Shown: one piece after another, positions 29,345-38,779 of the stretch
Position numbering within the stretch: position 1 is the stretch's first letter
Layout: every line of letters starts with the position of its first letter
From: Effrenium voratum
Taxonomy: Eukaryota; Sar; Dinophyceae; Suessiales; Symbiodiniaceae
NCBI GenBank assembly: GCA_963377175.1
Contig: CAUJNA010003291.1
Location: 652,328-716,327 of the forward strand
Length of the DNA: 64,000 nt
Direction: 5' to 3'
Program-made: the position numbers and the translations under genes
Notes under the pieces: generated by a model
What the model saw: the letters and a program-made list of their open reading frames with translations, nothing else
Told to the model about the DNA's origin: nothing
Database searches by the model: none

Positions 29345-30515
29345 ATGTTTGTTTTTGCGGAAGCCGCGGAAGAACTTGTTCGATGGGGCCGCAAAGTGAT
29401 CCAAGTCCCATCCAAAGTGATCGGCACCAGGTGACCTCAAAGTTGGTTACACAGCGCGTTCTCCCAGACCAGCACAAACAAACAAACAGCCACACGCACG
29501 CTCGCACGTGCACACATGCCAAATGGTCCCACGTGACTTCAAAGAGGGCCCAAATCAGCAACAAGAAACCGTAAGTGGGGGACGCAAGAAGGGTCACAAG
29601 ATTGACAAATCCAGAACCATGCTTTATTTTGCCCTGTTGGTGATGAAGGGAACCTAGCACTACTGGAAACTTGTGTACATTTCCAGTGGACTTAAACAAC
29701 TATAGAGGGAACCATCGTCCCAAGTCCAAGTCCCAATCTGAAGTTGGCCAGGCGCCGAGCCGGAGGTTGCGGTTTCCAATGGGCGAGATGCCACGGAGTC
29801 TGCCAAGAGATCCCAGAGCACTTCAGAGGGCTATGTGGCCCAGTCCGTCAATGCCTCAGGTACGACTAGCAGACCTGCGCGCACCTTTCCGGAGGAGAGG
29901 AAGGAAAATGCATCGTCTGTTACTGCTAGCAGACCTGCACGAACCGTGCCTGAGGAGAGGAAGGAAAATGCATCGTCTGTTACTGCTAGCAGACCTGCGC
30001 GCACCTTTCCGGAGGAGAGGAAGGAAAATGCATCGTCCGCTACTGCTAGCAGACCTGCACGAACCGTGCCTGAGGAGAGGAAGGAAAATGCATCGTCTGT
30101 TGCTGCTAGCAGACCTGCGCGCACCTTTCCGGAGGAGAGGAAGGAAAATGCATCGTCCGTTACTGCTAGCAGACCTGCACGAACCGTGCCTGAGGAGAGG
30201 AAGGAAAATGCATCGTCTGTCGCTGCTGGCAGACCTGCTCGCACTGTGCCTGAGGAGAGGAAGGAAAATGCATCGTCTGTCACTGCTGGCAGGCCTGCGC
30301 GCACTGTGCCTGAAGAGAGTGAGGCAAATTCCACGCCAGTCACTGCCAGCAAACCTGCGCGAACCCTGCCTGGGGAGAGGAAGGAGAATCTGACAGAGAA
30401 CAGCGTGCAAAGCACACAGCGGCCGAAAGCGGCCCAGAAGAGTATTCCCTCTATTGAGGAGGTTTTAGCCATGCTTGATCGAGAAGATGAAGAAGAACAA
30501 GACTTGATGTATTGA
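29345..30515 (+). CDS. Protein with nine 20-residue KEN-containing repeats
   Basis: A first exon from ATG 29345 reads MFVFAEAAEELVRWGRKVIQ and VPSKVIGT, ending CACCAG before GTGACC. A likely acceptor near 29743 gives AEPEVAVSNGRDATESAKRS and then a 60-bp tandem repeat encoding SRPART(F/V)PEERKENASSVTA nine times, followed by KSIPSIEEVLAMLDRED and an acidic tail to TGA 30513-30515. Seven units contain intact KEN; the last two are diverged (SEANST and KENLTE). F and V variants alternate at first, so the duplication was by 120-bp pairs. KEN is known as an APC/C degron in animals and fungi; that role here is only a hypothesis. The antisense frame over the repeats is a shadow. Confidence 0.6.
29869..30390 (+). 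repeat. 60-bp coding tandem repeat
   Basis: Nine units share CTAGCAGACCTGC, then GAGGAGAGGAAGGAAAATGC. Early units alternate ACCTTTCCGG and ACCGTGCCTG. The period is exactly 60 bp, so the frame is kept throughout. Confidence 0.95.
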
Positions 30516-30715
30516 GCAAAAGCTTCTCGCTGTGCACCAGGATTTGGGTTCATTGCCAAGCAATCAACTCCACGAGTTTGACTTTGGAGTTGTCTTACTC
30601 CTTAAAAACACAACTTTTCAACTTTTTGGGTAGCATGGGCTACATGTCTGTAGAAGATTAACTTCCCCAGGGCGCAGGGAGTTTTAAGGGGTAAGTTGTC
30701 CTTTTGTTCCGTAGA

Positions 30716-31383
30716 AATCGGCCAGCGCAAGATCCGCTTGACGCACGGGATGCAGCCTGAGGTGTGAAGGAGTCCGCCAGAAGCTCAGCGAGTGGATCGT
30801 CAGAGAGGCATTGATTTTTCCGCGCGACTGGCCTCAGCTCACGCATTCGGAGCTTGAAACAAGAGCTCATAGATGGATGTGTCTCCTTCAAGCTTAGCAG
30901 CTTGGACGCCCCCCCACAAAAAAAGGGGTGAGTTTCCCTTTCTGATTTCTGGTCCCCCTTTCAGGCCACCAGAAAAGGGTACCAACTGCAAAAAGACTCG
31001 TTTAGAGCCCCGTTCACGAGGATTCAAAGGTTCCGGCTGGCCAGGTGCGCAGTACAACAGCCTGGAGGCAGACCATTCCGTGGCTCAGCAGCATTTCTCA
31101 GTCCAGTTCTTTCCCTCGTTGATGAGGGGGGTCCCATTTCAGAGGCAATCCTAGGGAAGCCCCTTCGCCATCACACGAATCTGACAGTTTCATCTGGCTG
31201 TGGGTCAAAACCCTGTACCCCATCAAAATAGGTGGCCAATGGATGTTCGTCCCCGAAATGGCCATGGCCGTAGGTTATGCAACGCATGGCCATATGGTGC
31301 ACGTCTTCGGCCAGAAATGGGCTGAGCTGAATGCGCCGACCGAGGACCTCAACCTCAGAGCCGAAGCGGCCCTGGCGGAGCAG
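30716..31383 (+). CDS. Exon cluster of unrecognised gene(s)
   Basis: Three coding-like stretches lie on the + strand. 30716-30897 reads EIGQRKIRLTHGMQPE, then one base out of frame VRQKLSEWIVREALIFPRDW to a TAG. About 31020-31152 reads FKGSGWPGAQYNSLEADHSV and AQQHFSVQFFPSL. About 31245-31383 reads VGYATHGHMVHVFGQKWAEL and LNLRAEAALAEQ. A CDS frame across them was not established. The first could also be read as the - strand ELRPVARKNQCLSDDPLAEL; the + reading is preferred because neighbours are on +. Confidence 0.35.
31196..31271 (+). mobile_element. Introner-like element family I, truncated copy h
   Basis: It begins TGGCTGTGGGTCAAAACCC followed by TGTACCCC and ends near ATGGCCATGGCC. The interior is shortened. 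It abuts the exon-like stretch beginning near 31245. Confidence 0.45.
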
Positions 31384-31829
31384 GCAGCTGCGGGCTCAGC
31401 CTGCCCCGAGCCGGGGAGAAGGGCCTGGCAAAATGAGCCAAGGGCCCACATCCAAGGCATTCCGAGGTCAAAACCGACCAAAACAGCTGGGATTCCCAAA
31501 AAGGACGAGCCACCCAAATGGTGAGAGGAAGGTTGGTCCTGTTTTTTGGTTTTGCCCAAGGAGATTTGGGCCTAGGCATTGACCACAGAGCATCGGCGTG
31601 TGGTTGAGGAGGCACGGGAGGATGGGCACGCGTTGGTTGGCTAGCTAGATAGCGCATAGAAAATGTGTCAAGTGGAGTGTTCTTGCAAGTCCCTGCGATA
31701 GTCACATGCGTTTGTTTCGCTGGCTGGGCCCAAACTCAGAAACAAATGCAAGTAAAGTCCGGCAGAGCCAGGGGGAAGAATTTGTTCAAAGTAATTTAAA
31801 AAACAGTTTGGAGTGCACTGTGTTTTCCC

Positions 31830-32485
31830 GCTTTTCTTTCTTTTCTTTGTTATTCCCTTGTTTCCCTTCTCTCGCTCTTGTTCTTTCGCCCTATCTTTAT
31901 TTTCATATCTCGTTGTTTATTTGTATCTCTCCTTCTCTCTGTATCTTCTTCTTTGTTATATGTCTCTTTCTGTTTCTCATTATCGTTGATTCTTTGTTTC
32001 TGTTGTGTTGCCCTATGTGTTTGTTCTTTGTTTCTGTCATTATGCCTTCTGTTTTCTGCTTTCTGCTGTTTGTTATGTGTTTTGCTTTTTTAGTTCTTTC
32101 GTTATGTCTGCATGTCCTCATTTCTTTATATATATACACATTATTTATTGTTTAGTTCCATGTTTCTGTCTTTTCCGTATGGTCAGTTTCGTGTTTTACA
32201 CACTTCTGTCGCGATGTTTATCTTGCTTTGTCTATTTCTTTATGTCAGTGTGTCTTTCTTTATTCACTTATGTCGTTCTCTCTTTCTCTCTTTCTCTCTT
32301 TCTTTCTTTCGTTCGTTCGTTCGTCCGTTCTTCCTTTCTTCCTTTCTTCCTTTCTTCCTTTCTTCCTTTCTTCCTTTCTTCCTTTCTTCCTTTCTTCCTT
32401 TCTTCCTTTCTTCCTTTCTTCCTTTCTTCCTTTCTTCCTTTCTTCCTTTCTTCCTTTCTTCCTTCCTTCCTTCCTTCCTTCCTTC

Positions 32486-32520
<35 letters not shown>

Positions 32521-32830
32521 TGTTTATTTCTTTTCCTTTCTTTCTTTCTGTTTCTTTCTTTCTTTCTTTTTGTTCTTTCCTGTCTTCCTTCCTTTCTTCC
32601 TTCCTTTCTTTCTGTCTGTCTGGCTTTCTTTCTTTTTTTCTTTCTTGTCGTCCTTCCTTTCTTCCTTCCTTTCTTTATTTCTTTCTTTCTTTATTTCTTT
32701 CTTTCTTTCTGTCTTTCTTTGATTGTTTCTTCCTTTCTTTCTGCCTTTCGGTCTTTCAGTCTTTCTTTCTTTCCTTTACTTATTTAGTTCTTCCTTCTTT
32801 CTTTTCCGTCTTTCTTGTTTTCTTCCTTTT
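31830..32830 (+). repeat. 1-kb polypyrimidine tract with TTTC and TTCC repeats
   Basis: Almost pure C/T on the + strand, grading into regular TTTCTTCC and TTTC microsatellite at about 32286-32520. Reading frames in it translate to Phe/Ser/Leu strings and are not genes. Long polypyrimidine tracts can form triplex DNA. Confidence 0.95.
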
Positions 32831-32873
32831 CTCTGGCCCTGAGAATATGAACTAATTCTCTGAGTTGTTCAAG

Positions 32874-33790
32874 GCTGTGACCCCACAGAAAGTCCGCAAA
32901 GGGTTTACATGTTGCTTGCGCAAGCTGAAACACAATCCCAACAAACAGCCGAAAGTCTGCAGGGGTTGCACCGAGCGAATTGGAAATCGTAGAGTGCGCG
33001 CCACCGCTATCCTCCTGCCGTCAGATGCTCTGCCAGCTCTCGTGGATTCATGTCTTGGCACAAGGTTTGTTGCTGGCTCATAGTTTTTTCACGCTTCATG
33101 CGTGTCTTAGGGCAATTAGCCGAATTAGATCCAGTGCTTCGGAAGTTCTTGTTAAACTTCCTTTGACAAGTTGTAACCGCACGGGGCAGGTGTCACGAAC
33201 CTGCTTCAAAAGGTTGCACTGGCCTAGGAGAGCTGTTGGACTCGAATAAACCAAAGAGATTACGCCCCAGAGATGTAGCCTGTGATAAACTAGCGAGCGG
33301 CGTTCATGCCCTGCCTGCCAGGTCCAGCGCTTGCAGAGCCAGACAGAGGTGCAAGCAAAAATGGCCATGGTGCTTCATAGTGGTGTCCATGTTCCCCTTT
33401 GCCTGGGGGAAAAGTTAATCCTTCAAAAAGACAACCGTGCTTCATAATTCTTGCAGTTTGTGAGCAGCATGTCCAGGGAAGACAGTCGACCCGGCCTCAG
33501 CGTCAGTTCTCGAGGCCACCCATTTGGATACGTGAGTACGTCTCAAAGGATCACGTTTCTGAACCTGACCATCCTGAGGGCTCTGAAAAAAACCTGTGGA
33601 GCACCTTCCAACATGGGCCACGCATCCAACCACGGCGTCATGCGGAAACGTGAGGCAGATTGAGCCGGAGCTGTTGCAGCTGAAGGCTGGGCCGACCTCA
33701 AACGAAAGGCTCGACCTCTTGGAAACAGTGGCTTGGCCAGCAATCAGAGAGCTCAAAGCCGACCCCATTTGCGTGATCCCTCGTTAAGGG
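32874..33790 (+). CDS. Exon cluster including a Cys-rich exon
   Basis: After AG at 32872-32873 one frame reads VTPQKVRKGFTCCLRKLKH, PKVCRGCTERIGNRRV and ATAILLPSDALPALVD, ending before GTTTGT near 33064. The CC and CRGC pairs could bind zinc. Further stretches are VQRLQSQTEVQAKMAMVLHS (~33320-33380, coil-like), DPASASVLEATHLDT (~33490-33535) and PELLQLKAGPTSNERLDLLE with AIRELKADPICVIPR, ending TAA at ~33787. No family is recognised and the joins are not verified; more than one gene is possible. Confidence 0.4.
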
Positions 33791-34423
33791 CCGCCAAGAT
33801 TAAACCCACAGAAGGTTGGGCCCAAGCAGCAAGGGGGAAGAGCAACCCAGGTCGGTGGCACCCCAGGTCGGTCCTTCGTTTGACGGGCTCTCCAAAAGTT
33901 GTCAGCGAGAAGGGCCCCTGTTTACCGTCACTGGACCACCGGGTGTACTGCACTTGAAAAATGTCAGGAAGAAATATGTCATCACCACACTCGTTTCCAG
34001 GGGAGGTGCGATTGCTTGCTCTGAATGCGTGAGATGATGGAAAAAATATTGCCCCTCTTACACCCAAAAGTTAGGTGTTCGATGCCTTTTCTCAAGTGGA
34101 CAGTCTTTGGCAAAGCTTTGCCCTGGAGCAACCTGGAAGCAGTTTAGCTGCCCACCTCAAGCGAACCTGGAACCACCAGCCTCGTAGGTATCTAGTAGCA
34201 AGCATTGCCCAACAGGCCGTCATCACGTCAAGTTATCAACAGTGGAGCCTCCGACATCGGTTGACAGGCAGAGAAGGATTTGCTGGCCAAGCAGGCTTGC
34301 TCATAGCGCCAGATAGCATTGCTGTATTGCTTGTGTGGCCAAAGGCGCATAAGCAACATTTGAAGATACTTGTTGGTGCGGAAAGCGTTTGGAAACAGCG
34401 GCGCAGACCAACCTAATTGACAT

Positions 34424-34424
34424 G

Positions 34425-34472
<48 letters not shown>
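34424..34472 (+). repeat. GGCA microsatellite
   Basis: About twelve GGCA units. Confidence 0.95.
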
Positions 34473-34599
34473 TTCGCAAGCGGGACAGGTCAAACAGCAG
34501 GAAGAATACCTCCAGTCCCGGCATGGCACTTAGAAAGGCTAAGCCAAGTTCAACACCCTTCCTTCTCCTGGCAACTGTTCATCACTCTACAATTTGCTT

Positions 34600-36257
34600 G
34601 CTCTCATCCGGAAATTCGGCAAAACTCCTACCGGCCCTTCCCTACAGAAATTTCCCGAAGAACAAATAGGGCAGTTGCTGGGCCGGGCCAAGTGTTCAGC
34701 GCCTGCCTGATTTATGAGTTGCTGGCTGGGGAATACCAAGGCAGGCCGACTTGAAGGCTGACGCGGAGCGTTTGCGTGCCAGGCACTCGCTGAGAATGAG
34801 TTGCAATCCGCCAAAAGTGGGTTGCTTGCACCGGGCTCATGCAACAACGAGTTCGATGAGCATGTTATATTGCGTAGATGACAGGGGGCCTGGGCGGAGC
34901 ATGTCTCTTCCCTGGTTTCGAGGGAGAAAGGCGTAGTACCATGAATCCATTCGCACATTCCGAAGGCAGGGGATGGTTTTGTGGGAAAAGCGTGGGGGAG
35001 GCGGGGGGCGGGTGGAATGCTGGCAAGTCCGGGGGCGCAAATAGATTCGCAGGCACAACTCTTTGAAGTATCCTCTTTGGTGCCGGGGCGTGAAGTTTGC
35101 GCCAAGCTCGGAGCGCAGCCTGCATGGCCACCAAGGAAGAAAACCTCGCGCGAGCTGACGAGTGGAAGGCGATGATGCGACAGCCCCAGCAGATACCTGG
35201 AAAGGACCCGAAGGTGGGCACCAGGAAAGCAGCTGCAACTGCATGGGGCTTTTTGCAGGGCATTGCTTGACTGGGAATGTTGGGCACGGCAGCTTGCGGG
35301 AGCCCCCAACCAGAGCGAGTGGGCTTGGGGCGGGTGCTTGCCGGTCACTTGGGCACAAGCCGATAAAAGGGCTCAGGTGGGTTGGCTGAAAGTGTCCATG
35401 GCCACTGTCCATTCCTTCAAGGCCTAACCAGTGGTTGGAAGGGAGCCAAGGAGCTAGGGGTATCCAAATGCCAAGAGGGAGCTGGGGGGCTACCAGGAGG
35501 TCTGTAAGGACATGGCAGAGGCAAACACGAGGGTCTTTGAACAGATCCATCTCAGTTCCAGGAAGGTCTTTTTGCCCCCTGTAGTGAAGCATGCCTTGTT
35601 GAGGGGGTCGCCGATTTTCCCACAAAAGGTGGCAAAAAGACCCCCCTGTTCTGTTATGCCGGAATGGGGAACCTCTCGCATCAAAAATGTAGCCCAGGGC
35701 AGAGCTCAGCGAGCTCCGCGGCAGCTTGCTCCTTACGAAAGAGATTTGGGCATGTTTGGTTTTGAAGGATAAAGGGGCACCCTGTTTGGCCACAAACATA
35801 AATTAGAAAAAGTTGTTGTTTTGTTGTTGCTGTTTGTTGGTGTTTTTTTTGCTCGGGGGGTGCCTATTTTGCAGCAGCATGTGCTTCTGTTCAAGCGCAC
35901 CACTTGGTGTAAGAAATTGTGTTCACACCACACCAGAGGTGGTTCACGGAGGCGGCCTGATAGAAGTTCTGCTTGACAAGGGGGCCCCAATTTCTGTTGG
36001 GCGAGGCCGAAGCTCGCTGGAGACGAAGTGCGGTGGCTTGACGGACCAGGCCACGCCCGAATCCACCAAAGCACTCCAAGAACCAAAAAAAAGCCCTTGG
36101 CCTTGCAACTGGCACCTTTCCGTGGGCCTCTTCTTTTTTTTTGGTGTTCGTTGCCTTGTCTTTCAAGACCCTGACGAGTGACGAGTCGGATGACGAGGCG
36201 GAGAGAGAGGAGGGAGAGAGAGAGAATTGGCACTCCAACCCCTTGGACCACCCATAG
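34600..36257 (+). CDS. Exon cluster ending in an acidic tail
   Basis: Coding-like stretches in order are LIRKFGKTPTGPSLQKFPEE then QIGQLLGRAKCS (~34600-34700), DLKADAERLRARHSLRM (~34750-34800), ATKEENLARADEWKAMMRQP with GKDPKVGTRKAAATAWGFLQ (~35132-35262), GGYQEVCKDMAEANTRVFEQ (~35478-35560), ELSELRGSLLL (~35702-35740), IEVLLDKGAPISVG and TDQATPESTKALQ (~35960-36080), and a last exon TLTSDESDDEAEREEGE ending TAG at 36255-36257. IEVLLDKGAPI resembles an ankyrin helix but one fragment is not enough to assign it. The cluster probably encodes one charged, partly helical protein; boundaries are approximate. Confidence 0.4.
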
Positions 36258-36599
36258 GTTGCACTCCCTGAACAGGGCTCCTCAAAAGAAATTGTTTTTG
36301 CAACCATTTGAAGCATGTGGCTGTTTCAACACCAAAATAAAGGGAAACGACCATTTACAAGTTGCAATGTTCAGGTGTATAATGTAAGGATCCCTGCTGA
36401 ATTGGCAATCAAACCTCCGGTGCAAGCTTCTGGCACGGGCACGGTGCAAAGCCAAGCCTAGGCTCGTGTTTTCGAGGGATTTTGGGGGCCTGTTTTGAAG
36501 CGAAACCACGATGAAAGCGTGGCGCATTTGGGGGGCGACCCTATTTTGGCGTACCCGTTTGTTGCCTCTGGCCAAAAACACCCTGAGTATATCTGAACG

Positions 36600-37633
36600 A
36601 GGGTTTCGTTTGCCAGGTGAAGTCCGCGCAGGAAGAATGTGAGAAGCAAAGAGGGTGCGGACTCCCGGAAAGGAAGCCGCCTGAGAGAGGACTCGGGAGC
36701 ACTTTCCGTGCCCAAGCCCTTTGAGTGGAGAGTTAGCCTCAGCGCTCCGGCTGAGGCTTGCGCAGCGCACAGCTTTGGAGCCGCTTCGGCTGCGAGAAAT
36801 GGATCTGGACATGCGAGTTGAAGAGTATCAAATGCAGATTGCCGCGCAAAGGACCTGCAGGTGTATTCGCCTGTGGTTTTTTGCAGCTTTCTGAGTGTAG
36901 CTTCGACTGCTAAGGGGAAGCAAGCCATCCCAGAGCCAAGGTGCGAGTCTCTGAGAGCTGAGCAGCAGCAGCTCCAGAAGAAGGCCCGACAAGCTTTGAG
37001 AACCATGCAACTTGCCCTCCCCTAGTTCCATTAAGTGACTTTTGTCACTTGGCTTGGACCATTTTAGCGGTAGACAAAAAGCTTGGTTACTTTTTGCTGG
37101 CAAATCCACTCGGCAAGTGAGTTGTTCAAGTGTTTGCCTTTGTGCATTTCCTTGATTTTCCTTGGGGCCCTTGGATTGGTTTGGCCGAGTCACTGGGATT
37201 ATGCGGCAGCGTCCTGCCTTGGCCTGCGCCCCATTTTTTGCGATTTTTTGGAGGGAGAGAATCCAAAATGCCCAGAAAAGCCGGGGCAGCACCGCGTGAA
37301 CTTGGCAACACAAGTCTTGTAGCCATTTGTGGAGAGACATCAGTTTTCTCACGCCCTGTCCAGAAAGAGTGCAATGATTCAATGTCCAATGAGGTGCAAC
37401 CTTGCAACATGTTCTTTTGGTGTGTTTGTTTTCAGGGACCCCCTCCCCTCCCCAAAAAAACAAAGAATAAAAATAAAATTACTGGTTTGTTTCTAAGACT
37501 AATCCAAGCGTTGCCCAAAAAAATCATCAACCCCGATTCTTTCTCTCTCGGCATCCAGGTGTTGGATGCCGCAGCTGAACAACAGGCCGCAGCGGAAGAG
37601 GCGAGCGAGCGAATGCCGGAGCCAAGGGCCTGA
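36600..37633 (+). CDS. Coiled-coil protein, 3' exons
   Basis: Exon ~36690-36859 reads LRLRLAQRTALEPLRLREMD and LDMRVEEYQMQIAAQRTC. Exon ~36920-37000 reads ESLRAEQQQLQKKARQA. The last exon after CAG at ~37559 reads VLDAAAEQQAAAEEASERMP and ends TGA at 37631-37633. An upstream piece KSAQEECEKQRGCGLPERK (~36620-36680) may also belong. Heptads and charge resemble the 8.7-25.3 kb gene but no exon is clearly shared. Confidence 0.5.
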
Positions 37634-37792
37634 ACGAGCGGCGAGTCATTCGAATCATTGTGGTTCATGTTCGTTTGCAGCGGCCATAAACAAGTGAGAC
37701 GTGCTCAAAACTCAAAACCGGCAGACCATTTTAGTACCGGGTTGTGATTGTGGCTCAAGTTACCCCCCCCCCCCAATCGTGGAAGCTGACAG

Positions 37793-38473
37793 AAGGCTTT
37801 TTGGAAGGCTATTTTCCTTTGGGGCAACCTCCATGTCCACTTCCGTGATGGTTGGAAAGACGATAGAAAACTCGGGGGAAGCGAGGAATTCATTGCGACT
37901 CGCTTTATGCAACCTGATGGTCCAACGAGCTACGACCGCGGGATACGCGAGCAGAAAAAGACAAGCATTCCCAGATATTCCCAGCAAAGCATGGAATGTC
38001 GGAAGGCTCCGGCCAGAGCAGCACTGCAGCCTGAGTTGGAAGTTCAAAGAGCTTCATGAATACAGTGGAGTTACGTTGCTACACTTGCTGCCATGCAGCG
38101 CGGCATCCGAACATGCATCATGCGAGGCCGGCTGATCCAAAATGCAGTCAGGTGTTTGGTACCCAGAAGGGGTTCGCAGTGAGTTGGATTGGGAGGCCTT
38201 CCGCTCTTTGCGTTCAGCAATGATGGTGCCCAACCAAGCCATCAGTTCAAAGCACCTCCCACGTAAATCTGAGGCTCCTTGCCTTTTCTCATGGCACCTA
38301 TAAGGACGTCGCCGGGGATTTCTGCGTTGGGAGGGCCTGAGAAGACTTTGGAACCCATGCGCAAGCGAGGCGGCACCAGCAAGGGCATCTTCCTGCAAGC
38401 TGCGGATCTGCCGCCGCCAGGGCCGCCCCTTGAAATCCATGCGGATAACCTGGGCTTCAAACAGCTTAGCTGA
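37793..38473 (+). CDS. Unrecognised gene, two or three exons
   Basis: After AG near 37791 one frame reads KAFWKAIFLWGNLHVHFRDG, GGSEEFIATRFMQPDGPTSY and DRGIREQKKTSIPRYSQQS. A second stretch (MQSGVWYPEGVRSELDWEAF, ~38142-38270) and a third (LEPMRKRGGTSKGIFLQAAD, PPLEIHADNLGFKQLS, ending TGA at 38471-38473) follow. The first has the feel of a folded enzyme domain but I cannot name it. The 144-residue frame at 37701-38135 is a shifted shadow. Confidence 0.45.
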
Positions 38474-38779
38474 TTCCAAACATTACCCCAAGTGTCGGTG
38501 ACGGCGAGTTCTGCGCGAGTTGCCGATGTCTGTTTTGGTGTTTGCAACTTCCGTGAGCTTCCTTCCAATGGAATGACGTACAGTTCTGGGAAGGGGGAAA
38601 GGAGCTCCTTGGTCCTGTTCTGCAGATGGGAATGTCGCCGAATAGTTCGCCCTTTTGCAGCATTGCTGCAAAAACCAAGCTGTCAGGGTTCGATTTGGAA
38701 TTCAACTATGAAACTAAGCTAATTGGTTTCTGAGTATTTTTCCTCTCAACACAACAAGTAACGCCAGGTACCCTACACC

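Noticed and set aside
29831..30559. 242-codon minus-strand frame
   Set aside because: It is antisense to the KEN repeat; the 60-bp period keeps all frames open. The + frame has an upstream exon and a non-repeat C-terminus.
32005..32855. Overlapping 160-260 codon frames
   Set aside because: They are translations of the TTTC/TTCC pyrimidine tract and have Phe/Ser/Leu low-complexity composition.
34587..35799. 253- and 320-codon minus-strand frames
   Set aside because: The + strand has several protein-like exons with splice-compatible edges in the same interval; the minus frames are low-complexity and have no recognisable domain.
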